Source: Paenibacillus_G elgii_A (GTDB lineage: Bacteria; Bacillota; Bacilli; Paenibacillales; NBRC-103111). From it: a stretch of DNA of 64,000 nt. The notes under the pieces were generated by a model. The model saw only the letters and a list, made by a program, of their open reading frames with translations, did not search any database and was not told where the DNA came from. Where the stretch lies: contig JBHJMN010000014.1 of the NCBI GenBank assembly GCA_042219835.1, positions 1 through 64,000 of the forward strand. Reading direction: 5' to 3'. Shown here piece after piece: positions 41,728-50,339 of this stretch (position 1 is the stretch's first letter; every line of letters starts with the position of its first letter). The position numbers were made by a program, and so were the translations under genes.

Positions 41728-43086
41728 TTATTCGTTGTTATAAGCTACAGCCCGGTTCCGCCCTTCCTGCTTGGCCTGATAGAGCGCCTTGTCCGCGTGG
41801 ATAATCAGCTCCCGCGGCGAGACGTCGCGGACGGGAATCATCGTGGCGACTCCCAAACTCGCAGTGATGAAGGAGGAAACGGCAGAGCCGCGATGAGGGA
41901 TGCGCAGCTGTTCCACCTCTGAGCGCATTCGCTCGGCCACGTGAAGCGCGCCCGGGCCGTCCGTCACCGGCAATACGATGACGAATTCCTCGCCGCCGTA
42001 TCTTGCAATCATGTCGCCCGGACGCTTGGCCGCGCGCCGCATGGCTTCGGCCGCATATTTGAGGCAGGCGTCTCCGCCATGATGTCCGTACGTGTCGTTA
42101 TACCGCTTGAAATAATCGATATCGAGCAATATAACGGAAAGCGGCGTGGAAAAGCGCATGGCATGCCGCCATTCCTTGGCAAACCGCTCATCAAAAAACC
42201 GCCGGTTGGCGAGTCCGGTCAGCGCGTCGATCGAAGAAATTTTTTGCAGCAGCTCGTTGGTTTTCTTCAACTGCTGTTCCGTTTGCTTGCGCGAAGAGAT
42301 GTCCCGGGAGGTGCAGATCACCGTTTGTCCGTTTTCCAAGTCGTGTTCGTCCCCGGTAATCCGTCCGCTTGTTTCGAACCAGACGTAGCCTCCGTTTTTC
42401 GTGCGAATCCGGTACGAGATCAAAGGCAGCTCCGGCGCCGTCTCGATTGTAGATATAGCTCCGGGGATTTTTATCAAATCCTCGGGATGAAGCAAATCCA
42501 AGGCGCTGGTTCCGATCAAATCTTCGGGCTCGTACCCAAGCAGATCACGGCAAGAAGGGGAGATGTGCAAAATACGGCCGGACAAATCGTGCATCGACAC
42601 AACGTCCGTGCATTGCTCCACGAGAGTCCGGTAAAGAGAATCGCCGCCTGTTCTGACCGGCTCACGCGTCGTTTCCCGTTCGGGAGCCGGAGTCACGAAC
42701 CCGCTCTGTGCATCGCTCTCCAGAATTTGCACGAAGAGAGGAGCCGGCAATCCGTTTGACCGGGGGGCAACGGGCGCCGTGACGGAACACCGGACCGGCG
42801 TGCCGTCGCTGCGGATAAGCCTTGCTTCGAACGGCTGAGATACGTGCGTCCCGTTGGTCAACTCTTTCATTATGCTACGAATCGGTTTTCTATCGTCGGG
42901 ATGAATAAAAGGTTCCCAAGGCATGCCGTTCAACGCCTCTTCGGGATAGCCGATTTGCTTGCCGAATGCAGGATTGACGCGAAGAAATAGACCTTCTAAA
43001 GAGAAGAAAGCCATGCCGTTCGCGGATAGCCTAAATGCGCTGAAATATAATTGGGTTTGCTCTGTATCCGTCCATTGATCAACCAT
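41728..43086 (-). CDS. PAS-PAS-GGDEF diguanylate cyclase
   Basis: 452 residues, ATG 43086. Two PAS domains (about 10-125 and 160-280, each with a PAC end) and a short coiled linker (KQTEQQLKKTNELLQKI) lead into the GGDEF domain (about 290-450). The active site is RYGGEEFVIVL, with LLDIDYFKRYND and NDTYGHHGGD. The product-inhibition I-site RPGD lies five residues before GGEEF. It should be an active, feedback-inhibited, cytosolic enzyme making c-di-GMP, regulated by ligands of the PAS domains. A c-di-GMP-I riboswitch lies 16 kb away in the same window. No membrane helices. Confidence 0.95.
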   Translation of the reverse strand: MVDQWTDTEQTQLYFSAFRLSANGMAFFSLEGLFLRVNPAFGKQIGYPEEALNGMPWEPFIHPDDRKPIRSIMKELTNGTHVSQPFEARLIRSDGTPVRCSVTAPVAPRSNGLPAPLFVQILESDAQSGFVTPAPERETTREPVRTGGDSLYRTLVEQCTDVVSMHDLSGRILHISPSCRDLLGYEPEDLIGTSALDLLHPEDLIKIPGAISTIETAPELPLISYRIRTKNGGYVWFETSGRITGDEHDLENGQTVICTSRDISSRKQTEQQLKKTNELLQKISSIDALTGLANRRFFDERFAKEWRHAMRFSTPLSVILLDIDYFKRYNDTYGHHGGDACLKYAAEAMRRAAKRPGDMIARYGGEEFVIVLPVTDGPGALHVAERMRSEVEQLRIPHRGSAVSSFITASLGVATMIPVRDVSPRELIIHADKALYQAKQEGRNRAVAYNNE

Positions 43087-43270
43087 GCTGCCGGCATCCT
43101 TCCTGCATGGATTACGTCCTATGTACTAGGAAAATCGTTCCACAAACTCGCACTTACTATATTAATGAAAGTGGGGTTTTTGATCAATGAGGATAGGGAA
43201 GTTATGGCAGATATAATACAAATTTTACTATTTCTTGATTATTTGAAAAAACGGTCGGCAAAAACTGCCG

Positions 43271-43621
43271 CTATTTGCTCGAATGGTTTCTTTCTTCCGG
43301 ATGCTCCAAGTCTGTATCTGCGGAAAGGAACGATGGGCTTCCCGCCTCTTCGGAAACGACCAGAGCTTGCCCGGGTGACACTTCGCTCAGCTGTTTCTCA
43401 AGCTGCTTGATCTTACGCTGCAGCTTGATCTCGCGGAATAAGCCAATCAGAAAGGCGATCAAACCGCCGAGCAGGGTAGAACCCAGAATAACCAGAATAA
43501 GCGGGATCTCGGCTTGGGTGAACAAAAAATTGACGCGGACGGGGTTCACGTTAATCACGGCGAATATCGCAGTAATAAGGGCAAAAAGCAACGTGCTGAT
43601 TAACATCCATTGGGCTTTCAT
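43271..43621 (-). CDS. LapA-domain membrane protein
   Basis: 116 residues, ATG 43621 (AAAGGAGACG upstream). Two membrane helices (about 5-25 and 40-62) with INVNPVRVNFLFTQ between them are the LapA (DUF1049) pattern, followed by a coiled helix (EIKLQRKIKQLEKQLSEV) and an acidic tail. In E. coli LapA/LapB work in LPS assembly; in Gram-positives the role is unknown. Confidence 0.8.
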   Translation of the reverse strand: MKAQWMLISTLLFALITAIFAVINVNPVRVNFLFTQAEIPLILVILGSTLLGGLIAFLIGLFREIKLQRKIKQLEKQLSEVSPGQALVVSEEAGSPSFLSADTDLEHPEERNHSSK

Positions 43622-43655
43622 CGAAATCGTCTCCTTTTGACTACTGCATGAAGGG

Positions 43656-43691
43656 CAAAAAGGCCGAGTCGGGCAACACCGGACTCGGCCT
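43656..43691 (-). terminator. Intrinsic terminator of pepF
   Basis: AGGCCGAGTCCGG / CCGACTCGGCCT and T-run on the complement. Confidence 0.85.
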
Positions 43692-43702
43692 GCGTCGGCG
43701 GC

Positions 43703-45493
43703 TTACTTCGCCAGCGCTTCCATTTGCTCCAGAAGTTCTTTGAATACGCTCATCGCCTGTTTGATCGGTTCCGGCGTCGACATATCCACGCCTGCCTTCT
43801 TCAAGATGTTGATGGAGTAGTCGCTGCTCCCGCTTTTCAAGAAGCCGAGATAGCGGTCAACGGCCGGCTGGCCCTCGTCCAAAATCTGCTTCGCAAAGCT
43901 GGTGGCCGCCGAGAAGCCGGTGGCATATTTGTATACGTAGAAGCTGTTGTAGAAATGAGGGATGCGCGCCCATTCCATCTCGATGTCCTGATCTACTGCC
44001 ATATCCTTGCCGTAATACTGCACGTTCAGATCATAGTAGATTTGGCTCAACAGCTGCGGGGTAAGCGTTTCGCCTTGCTCCGCCTTTTCGTGAATGATTT
44101 TCTCGAACTCGGCAAACATGGTTTGCCGGAATATCGTCGTCCGGAACTGGTCCATGTAGTAGGTGAGCAGGTACATTTTTTCTTTTTTGTCCGTCGACTT
44201 TTTCAGCAGGTAATCCATCAGCAGCGCTTCGTTCAGCGTGGATGCGACTTCCGCGAGGAAGATCGTATACTGCGCGTAGCGGTAAGGCTGATTCGCGTCC
44301 GACAAGTAGGAGTGGAGCGCGTGGCCCATCTCATGCGTCAGCGTGAACATGCTGTTCAGGTTGTCCTTGTGATTCAGGAGCACGTACGGATGGGTGCCGA
44401 ATGCACCCCAGCTGTAGGCCCCGTTGCGCTTGCCCTCGTTCTCGTAAATATCGATCCAGCCGCCTTCGAAGCCCTCTTGCAGGGTCTTCAAATACTCTTC
44501 GCCGAGCGGCTTCAAGCTTTCCTTGACCGTTTTCTTCGCTTCCTCGTACGTAATCTCTAGGTCGTATTCGTCGACCAGCGGAGCGAACAGGTCGTACATG
44601 TGCAGCTTATCGACCTTCATCAGCTTGCGGCGCAGCTCCATGTAGCGGTGCATGAGCGGCAGCGATTCGTGAATGGTGTCGATGAGGTTCGTGTACACTT
44701 CCTTCTTGATGTTGTCGCCGAACAGCGACATTTCCAGCGTGGAAGGATACTTACGAACCTTGGAGTAAAAAATGTTTTTCGTCACGTTAGCGGCAAGCGT
44801 CGAGCCGATCGTGTTCTTTTGCTTCGCATAGGTGGCGTACATTGCTTCGAACGCTTGCTTGCGGACGTCGCGGTTGCGGCTTTCGAGGAATTGGATGTAG
44901 CGGCCATGCGTGAGCTCGACTTCTTCGCCTTTTTCGTTTTTCACCTTCGGGAACTTGATATCCGCGTTGTTGATCATGCCGTAAATCGTGCCCGGCGCTT
45001 GCGACAGGTTGCCGACTTGGGCCAGCAGCGCCTCCTCCGCTTTGCTGAGCACGTGCTGCTTCTCGCGGATTAGCTCTTCGAGCGTCCTTTTATAGAAGGC
45101 GAGCTGGGGATCGTTCACCAGCTTCTGCAATTGTTCGTCCGACAAGCTCAAAATTTCCGGGGAAATGAACGAGGTCGCTTCACCGGCTTCGACGCTTAAT
45201 TTTTTCGATTTATCGGATAAGGCCTGGTATGTAGGGTCCGCCATGTCCTCGTGATGCTTCATGTTGGCGTAAACGTACAGACGTTCGGTATGTAGGGAGA
45301 TTTTATCCTCCAGCTCAAAGCACTGCTTGATGGCCGCCGGGTCGTTCAGCTTGCCGTGAAATCGGCCGATTTCCTTCAGCGCGTTTTTCACTTCTTGATG
45401 CTCTTGATCCCAGGCCTGCTGGTTTGAAAAAAGGTCCTCCAGGTTCCAACGGTGTTCCGCAGGAACGTTGCTCCGCTTCGGTAGTTGATTCAT
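43703..45493 (-). CDS. pepF: Oligoendopeptidase F (M3 family)
   Basis: 596 residues from ATG 45493, which has a perfect AAGGAGG nine bases upstream and gives the usual N-terminus (PKRSNVPAEHRWNLEDLF). HExxH zinc site is in LTHEMGHALHSY and the third ligand Glu lies in LAEVASTLNEALLM. PepF degrades short peptides in the cytosol. The frame is open 44 codons further upstream and there codes a textbook signal peptide (VMRLLPLLLSGALLSGVVIG, AAAAN). So a secreted longer form, starting at TTG 45625 or ATG 45607, may exist beside the cytosolic one. Confidence 0.93.
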   Translation of the reverse strand: MNQLPKRSNVPAEHRWNLEDLFSNQQAWDQEHQEVKNALKEIGRFHGKLNDPAAIKQCFELEDKISLHTERLYVYANMKHHEDMADPTYQALSDKSKKLSVEAGEATSFISPEILSLSDEQLQKLVNDPQLAFYKRTLEELIREKQHVLSKAEEALLAQVGNLSQAPGTIYGMINNADIKFPKVKNEKGEEVELTHGRYIQFLESRNRDVRKQAFEAMYATYAKQKNTIGSTLAANVTKNIFYSKVRKYPSTLEMSLFGDNIKKEVYTNLIDTIHESLPLMHRYMELRRKLMKVDKLHMYDLFAPLVDEYDLEITYEEAKKTVKESLKPLGEEYLKTLQEGFEGGWIDIYENEGKRNGAYSWGAFGTHPYVLLNHKDNLNSMFTLTHEMGHALHSYLSDANQPYRYAQYTIFLAEVASTLNEALLMDYLLKKSTDKKEKMYLLTYYMDQFRTTIFRQTMFAEFEKIIHEKAEQGETLTPQLLSQIYYDLNVQYYGKDMAVDQDIEMEWARIPHFYNSFYVYKYATGFSAATSFAKQILDEGQPAVDRYLGFLKSGSSDYSINILKKAGVDMSTPEPIKQAMSVFKELLEQMEALAK

Positions 45494-45718
45494 GGGAGCC
45501 CTCCTTGTCAAATGTAATGGTTTAGCCGCTTGATTCGCAGCCGCCGCCGTTCCGATCACAACACCGGAGAGCAGCGCGCCGGACAGCAGCAACGGCAACA
45601 ATCTCATTACCCTTTCACGCTCCAAGCTTTTTATGGGTCTATTGGAAAGCTCTAGTTAGTATGGCCGGAGCGCGGGTCAAATATAAGTATAGGGAATTCA
45701 AGGAAAGAAGTCTATTCG

Positions 45719-45901
45719 CTACTTCGCGCCGGAAAAAAAACTAAAGATCATCAGCACGAACGAAAACGAAACCATCACCAGCGCCAAAATGGCCAGCGGC
45801 CGTTTCGCGTTTGCCGGTAGGGTATCTTTCTTCATGATTAAGATCAGCGCGAGGGAGAACGAAATAATCATGAACGTCAAGATCGATGCGCCATTGCTCA
45901 A
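45719..45901 (-). CDS. Small two-helix membrane protein
   Basis: 60 residues, TTG 45901 with AGAGGTGAT upstream. Two hydrophobic segments (LTFMIISFSLALILI and LAILALVMVSFSFVLMIFSF) separated by a positively charged loop (KKDTLPANAKR). Not recognised as a named family. Composition and ribosome site support a real gene. It lies between pepF and the divergent TPP enzyme gene. Confidence 0.65.
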   Translation of the reverse strand: MSNGASILTFMIISFSLALILIMKKDTLPANAKRPLAILALVMVSFSFVLMIFSFFSGAK

Positions 45902-46029
45902 AGCTTATCACCTCTTACTGTCTATGTTCGCCAACTCGGGCGGTTTTCCTTTTACTCTTCATGAAAAAAATGCAATGGGAGGTGCTCCATAGGGAACGCT
46001 ATACCGGAAAACCGAAAGGAGTGATTCCC

Positions 46030-47712
46030 ATGAGTCCTTCCACACTTGCGGATGCAGCCGCACCCCCGGTGCTTGCTGGCAAGAACCAGCCTACAGCAGG
46101 CTTATCCGTATCGCAGTTTGTCCTGGGGCAGCTGAAGGCTTGGAAGGTTGAGCGGATCTACGGCGTGATCGGCGACGCCAATTTAAGTTTATTGGATGAG
46201 CTCGGAAAACAGAACGCGACCCGGTATGTGGCCTGCCGGCATGAGAGCGGCGCCGCGCTGATGGCTTCCGCCGAAGCCAAGCTGACGGGAAGGACGGCGG
46301 TATGCCTGACAACAAGCGGCCCGGGCGTAACCAATATGTTAAACGGTCTAGCCGATGCCGCTATGGATCGGGCGCCCGTACTGGCGCTCTCAGGACAGGT
46401 CGAAACGGCGAAGATCGGCACCCGGGCCAAGCAGTATGTAGACCAACAAAAGCTCAATGCCGCCGTTGCCGGTAAATCCGAGCTGGTCACGTCTGCGGAC
46501 GCGCTGCCCGAATTGATGGAGCAGGCGCTCGTTCATGGTTTGCTCCAAGGGCAGGTGACCCACCTATCCATTCCGAAGGACTTGTACCCGGTGAAGGTAA
46601 AAGGCGGGATAAAGCCGTACGCGGCCCATCTGCATCAGCCGCTGGCCGCCCCCGAGAGCGAAATCGCAGAATTGGCGGCCTTGCTCGCTTCGGCCGAGCG
46701 GCCGGTCCTGTACATTGGCCGCGGCGTGAAGCAGACGGCTGAGGATGTCCTTCAGCTCGCGGAGAAGCTGTCTGCCGCCGTCATCACCACGCTGCCCGCC
46801 CGGCCGTTGTTTCCGAACGACCACGGATGTTATGCGGGGGGCCTCGGTCAGGCCGGCAGTGAGGCGTCTAGCCTCCTGTTGGCCGAGAGCGATCTGATCG
46901 TCATGCTCGGCGCGACATGGTGGCCGGACGATTACGTGCCGCCGCAGGCGCGGATCGTTCAGGTCGATTGGAAGCGGGAAGCGATCGGTCTCGGTCACCC
47001 GCTGCATAAGGGAGTCGTCGGCGACCTCGGGCAGATTGTTCCCAAACTCGTCGCCGCCGAGCACCTCTCGGCCAAAGACCGCAGCGCTTGGCTCGCCCGG
47101 GTTCGCGACGTATGTACGGGCTGGAAGCGGCAGATCGAGGCCGAGGCGCAGGCCGATGGCACGCCGATACCGCCGCAGCGGGTCATAAAGACGATTGCGG
47201 ATCACGTATCGGACCAAGCGATCATCGCCGTCGATACCGGCGATCATACGCTATGGTTCAACCGGATCTTTCAAGCCAAGGCGGGGCAGGATATTTTGAT
47301 TTCCGGCCGATGGCGGACGCTCGGCTTTGCTTTGCCGGCAGCAATAGCCGCCAAGCTTTGCTATCCGGACCGTCAAGCGATCGCGGTAGCAGGGGATGGG
47401 GGAGTCGTCCAGACGCTGATGGAATTCCAAACGGCGGTCGAGCAGCGGCTCCCGCTCGTGCTGGTTGTTCTCAACAACGGCGCTTACGCGATGGAGCAGG
47501 ACCGAATGAACGTCGCCGGCATGAACCTGACCGGCAGTGACCTCCAGCCGCCCGATTTCGCGGCTATCGCCGAAGCCTGCGGCGGCTCCGGTTATCGGGC
47601 GTCCAGTTCGGCTGAATTCGAGGAATCTCTCCGTCGGGCGCTGACCGGCAGCGAGCCTGCGCTGATCGACGTCCGCACTGCCGCAACACCCGTTCCGCAT
47701 GCGAAAATTTGA
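46030..47712 (+). CDS. Thiamine-diphosphate enzyme, pyruvate oxidase-like
   Basis: 560 residues from ATG 46030 (AAAGGAGTGATTCCC upstream); the frame is open to 45886 but crosses the divergent promoter. Three-domain POX fold: activating Glu in VACRHESGAALMA, central nucleotide-binding-like domain (VLYIGRGVKQTAEDVL), and the TPP/Mg site VAGDGGVVQTLMEFQTAV...NNGAYAM. The pattern is closer to PoxB/pyruvate oxidase than to acetolactate synthase, but FAD binding and substrate are not proven. Ends in a good terminator. Confidence 0.88.
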   Translation: MSPSTLADAAAPPVLAGKNQPTAGLSVSQFVLGQLKAWKVERIYGVIGDANLSLLDELGKQNATRYVACRHESGAALMASAEAKLTGRTAVCLTTSGPGVTNMLNGLADAAMDRAPVLALSGQVETAKIGTRAKQYVDQQKLNAAVAGKSELVTSADALPELMEQALVHGLLQGQVTHLSIPKDLYPVKVKGGIKPYAAHLHQPLAAPESEIAELAALLASAERPVLYIGRGVKQTAEDVLQLAEKLSAAVITTLPARPLFPNDHGCYAGGLGQAGSEASSLLLAESDLIVMLGATWWPDDYVPPQARIVQVDWKREAIGLGHPLHKGVVGDLGQIVPKLVAAEHLSAKDRSAWLARVRDVCTGWKRQIEAEAQADGTPIPPQRVIKTIADHVSDQAIIAVDTGDHTLWFNRIFQAKAGQDILISGRWRTLGFALPAAIAAKLCYPDRQAIAVAGDGGVVQTLMEFQTAVEQRLPLVLVVLNNGAYAMEQDRMNVAGMNLTGSDLQPPDFAAIAEACGGSGYRASSSAEFEESLRRALTGSEPALIDVRTAATPVPHAKI

Positions 47713-47725
47713 GCTTTAACGCAGC

Positions 47726-47758
47726 AAAGCCGGCACTAGTGGAATGTGCCGGCTTTTC
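47726..47758 (+). terminator. Intrinsic terminator
   Basis: AAAGCCGGCAC-TAGTGGAAT-GTGCCGGCTTTT. Confidence 0.9.
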
Positions 47759-47780
47759 GTCGTTGCCCCACCATACTAGC

Positions 47781-47996
47781 CGCGAGGCTGATTTTTGTTT
47801 TTGAACTTTCTTTTGAAATAATGCATACAGAAGGTAGAGTAACTGTCGGAGAGCTTGCGTGCCGCCTTTGACAACGGGTTATTACCATAATATATCCAAT
47901 TCATTTAACCCGTTGTCAACAGCGGCCGGAGGCAGTTACTCTACCGCTTAGCGAGCACTTATTTCAAGGTTCAAGAGCAACCTGATCAGCCTCGCG
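47781..47996. repeat. 216-bp interrupted palindrome overlapping the terC stop codon
   Basis: Successive inverted pairs: CGCGAGGCTGAT (47781-47792) with ATCAGCCTCGCG (47985-47996); TTGTTTTTGAAC with GTTCAAGAGCAA; TTGAAATAA with TTATTTCAA; GGTAGAGTAACTG (47833-47845) with CAGTTACTCTACC (47933-47945); TTGACAACGGGTTA (47868-47881) with TAACCCGTTGTCAA (47906-47919). The outer right arm is inside the last codons of terC, and the left arm is an inverted copy of it. It could be a transcript-ending hairpin for both strands, a cruciform site, or a folded mobile element. Confidence 0.8.
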
Positions 47997-48783
47997 ACTT
48001 CACCAAAATCATGCGTCCTTTTTCATCGCGCTTCGCTTCGAAGCTATCGTTCGGTTGGATGTCCGCTCCGTGCTCCAGCTCGCGCGGGATCGTCAGGTGG
48101 CCGCTCTCGTTAATCGATACCAAGGAGCCGTAGACCTTTTTCCAGTAGCCCGCCAGAAGGACGCCCAGGACGACGATGGCAACTAAGCCCCACTTCACGA
48201 TCGGGTTCGCAATAAACCATTCCTTGACCAGCGGGTCTCCCGTCAGCATCGAACCTGCGGTATAAGCGAGTACGCCGGAACCGATGTAGATGATCCAAGG
48301 AAACCTCTCCAGCAGCCGAATAAACAAGGTGCTGCCCCATACCATGATCGGTACGCTGATAATGAGGCCGAGCACGACCAGAAGAAAGCTGCCGTGAGAA
48401 GCGCCGGCCACCGCCATGACGTTGTCAAAGCCCATGGCCGCGTCAGCGATCATAATCGTACGAATGGCAGGCCAGAGCTGCGGTTTGGCTTCGATGGCAT
48501 GGTCTTTCTTGTCCACCAGCAGCTTGTAAGCAATCCAGATCAGCACGACTCCGCCGATAAGCAGCAGGGCAGGCAGCTTCAACAGCCAGACGACGGCGAG
48601 TGTGGCGATGACACGAATGATAACGGCGCCGACCGTTCCCCAGAAGACTGCGCCTTTTTGCTGTTCTTTCGGCAAATTGCGCGCTGCGAGTGCGATGACG
48701 ATGGCATTGTCCCCGGCAAGCACGAGGTCGATCAAGACAATGTTCATCAGGGCAAGAAGAAATTCTACGGACAACCATTCCAT
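47986..48783 (-). CDS. TerC-family transporter with AbrB-like C-terminal tail
   Basis: 265 residues, ATG 48783 (AGGAGTGGTAGG upstream). Seven membrane helices with the TerC motifs LIDLVLAGDNAIVIALAARNLP and IADAAMGFDNVMAVAGA (membrane acidic residues). The last 45 residues read SINESGHLTIPRELEHGADI, then SFEAKRDEKGRMILVK, the pattern of an AbrB/MazE-type swapped-hairpin domain, which is unusual as a tail on TerC. Members (YceF, YkoY, Alx) export Mn2+ or protect against it, and this gene has a yybP-ykoY Mn2+ riboswitch in its leader, supporting manganese export. The stop codon lies inside the long palindrome. Confidence 0.9.
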   Translation of the reverse strand: MEWLSVEFLLALMNIVLIDLVLAGDNAIVIALAARNLPKEQQKGAVFWGTVGAVIIRVIATLAVVWLLKLPALLLIGGVVLIWIAYKLLVDKKDHAIEAKPQLWPAIRTIMIADAAMGFDNVMAVAGASHGSFLLVVLGLIISVPIMVWGSTLFIRLLERFPWIIYIGSGVLAYTAGSMLTGDPLVKEWFIANPIVKWGLVAIVVLGVLLAGYWKKVYGSLVSINESGHLTIPRELEHGADIQPNDSFEAKRDEKGRMILVKSRG

Positions 48784-48829
48784 GTCCTACCACTCCTTTT
48801 TACGTTGTTGTTGGTGTTAGTATTTACAC

Positions 48830-48866
48830 AAAAATGACCTCTACCATATCGGTACAGGTCATTTTT
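48830..48866 (-). terminator. Second (gene-proximal) terminator of the Mn2+ leader
   Basis: On the complement AAAAATGACCTGTACC / GGTAGAGGTCATTTTT and T-run. It resembles the first hairpin (48872-48904) in sequence, as if duplicated. Confidence 0.8.
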
Positions 48867-48871
48867 CCACC

Positions 48872-48904
48872 AAAAAAGACCTCTACCTCAATGGCAAAGG
48901 TCTT
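48872..48904 (-). terminator. First terminator / expression platform of the Mn2+ riboswitch
   Basis: On the complement AAGACCTTTGCC, loop, GGTAGAGGTCTT, six T. Its 5' strand overlaps the 3' end of the aptamer, so metal binding and terminator formation compete. Confidence 0.85.
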
Positions 48905-49000
48905 GCTAACAACGTTTCGTTGCCAATAAAGCCGGGGCTCTTCCCAGAACCCGAACTGACGACTTTACTGTGACAGCTACTCCCCTTTGGAGGACATCCT
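48896..49000 (-). ncRNA. yybP-ykoY manganese riboswitch
   Basis: The complement has the conserved AAAGGGGAGTAGC (48988-48976) and, after about 60 bases, GCAACG...GTTGTTAGCAAGACC leading into a terminator, the pattern of this class. It directly precedes a TerC-family gene, its most common target together with other Mn2+ efflux proteins. In this class Mn2+ binding favours the antiterminated state. Confidence 0.88.
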
Positions 49001-49015
49001 TATGTAATTGCCCTC

Positions 49016-49045
49016 ATTATACCGAATGGACAAGCCGGGCGTCAA
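49016..49045 (-). promoter_or_regulatory. Predicted sigma-A promoter of the riboswitch-terC transcript
   Basis: Complement TTGACG (49045-49040), 18-base spacer, TATAAT (49021-49016), about 20-30 bases before the aptamer. Confidence 0.75.
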
Positions 49046-49068
49046 GCAAAAAGATGTCCAAATTCGTA

Positions 49069-49314
49069 TTAAACTTGACGGAAAGCTTCCATAATACTCT
49101 CAAGCTCTTCGTCGGTGCCTTGGAACCGTTCCTTCGAGAAGCGTTCGTTTACCCAATGCATCATCTCCGGGCGGCTGAGAAAAGTATGGCAATCCTCGCC
49201 CCACTGGTCGGAAATTTCTCTCAAAATCAACTGCTTTCCGTTGACCTCGACCGTCAGCATGTTCCATTTGTCTTTTTTGTAGATCGTATGTTTTTTAATT
49301 CCCTGATTTTTCAA
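49069..49314 (-). CDS. Small conserved hypothetical protein
   Basis: 81 residues, TTG 49314 with AGAGGTAAC upstream; an inner ATG at 49260 is a weaker alternative. No family recognised. It reads as a beta-strand pair (MLTVEVNGKQLILREI) followed by helices rich in Glu, Trp and Phe (FLSRPEMMHWVNERF, DEELESIMEAFRQV). Its 3' end overlaps the terC promoter region. No membrane segment or signal peptide. Confidence 0.65.
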   Translation of the reverse strand: MKNQGIKKHTIYKKDKWNMLTVEVNGKQLILREISDQWGEDCHTFLSRPEMMHWVNERFSKERFQGTDEELESIMEAFRQV

Positions 49315-49542
49315 GGCTGTTACCTCTTTCTATTCCATTGGTTGCGGGCGATGGAGAGACCATCGCTACCTCTTTACCTTTTTACCTTAGCATGAATTGA
49401 TCTTGGCTTCAACCAAGCGGGCAACCATATAGCATTGTCAATCACCATAGACTGTGATAAAATGCCAAGAAGCTCCAGCATCGGCCGAAGGGCGGGTGGG
49501 AGCCAAGCTATGCAATACATGAACAGAGGAGAGCGGAGAAAG

Positions 49543-50241
49543 ATGAGCAGAGGGTATGAGCAGATTGGAGTGGCAATGACCTGCAGGTCGTTTGCTGAGT
49601 ACGAACGCATGTTTAGGCTTAAGCCGGAGCTGCTGGAGGCGGGTCCGATTTTGGACGTGGCCGCAGGAGCTTCGTCGTTTGTAGCGGAAGCCGCTGCCCG
49701 CGGATTGGCGGCCAAAGCGGCCGATCCGTTGTACAAGCTGTCGGCAGAAGGAATTTACCGCCACGGGATAATGGAAATCGAAGTGTCGACCGAAAAATTG
49801 ACCAAGCTGCGGGAAAACTTTGATTGGACATTTTACGGTGACCCGGACCAGCATCGCGCGATGCGGGAAGCGTCAATGAAGCGGTTTGCCGACGATTATG
49901 CGCACCCTTCCGAAGGAAACAAATATACGGCGGCCGAGCTGCCTCACCTTCCATATGAGGACGAATCGTTCGGGCTTGTGCTGTGCAGCCACTTTTTATT
50001 TCTGTACCATGATCAATTCGACTATGACTTTCACACCCGCGCGCTGCGTGAACTGCTAAGGGTGTGCCGTGCGGGCGGAGAGGTGCGGGTATATCCCGTC
50101 ATTACGCTGCAATGGGATCGGTATCCGATGCTGGACCGGCTTCTGGAAGAGCTGCGGACGGCCGGATTCGAGGCGTCTCTGGAGCTCTCTGAATTGCCTT
50201 TTATTCCCGGTTCCAAAGAACTGCTGCGCATAAAAAAATAA
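49543..50241 (+). CDS. Class I SAM-dependent methyltransferase
   Basis: 232 residues from ATG 49543 (GGAGAAAG upstream); the frame is open to 49435 without a site. The SAM motif is ILDVAAGASSFVAEAAARG, with AADPLY as acidic loop, LPYEDESFGLVLCSHFLF as post-II motif and LRVCRAGGEVRVYPV near the end. Between motifs I and II lies an insert of about 60 residues. The target is unknown. Single gene. Confidence 0.8.
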   Translation: MSRGYEQIGVAMTCRSFAEYERMFRLKPELLEAGPILDVAAGASSFVAEAAARGLAAKAADPLYKLSAEGIYRHGIMEIEVSTEKLTKLRENFDWTFYGDPDQHRAMREASMKRFADDYAHPSEGNKYTAAELPHLPYEDESFGLVLCSHFLFLYHDQFDYDFHTRALRELLRVCRAGGEVRVYPVITLQWDRYPMLDRLLEELRTAGFEASLELSELPFIPGSKELLRIKK

Positions 50242-50264
50242 GGCTGCGTATAATTTAGGTCTTA

Positions 50265-50293
50265 TTGATTTATCCTGATAAGGATGATATACT
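50265..50293 (+). promoter_or_regulatory. Predicted sigma-A promoter of the csp gene
   Basis: TTGATT, 17-base spacer, TATACT; the spacer contains TATCCTGATAAGGATGATA, a small inverted repeat. Transcript leader about 40 bases. Confidence 0.7.
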
Positions 50294-50339
50294 TGAACCA
50301 TTCGCCCTTGATGGCGATACATCTAGGAGGTTGTTTTCA

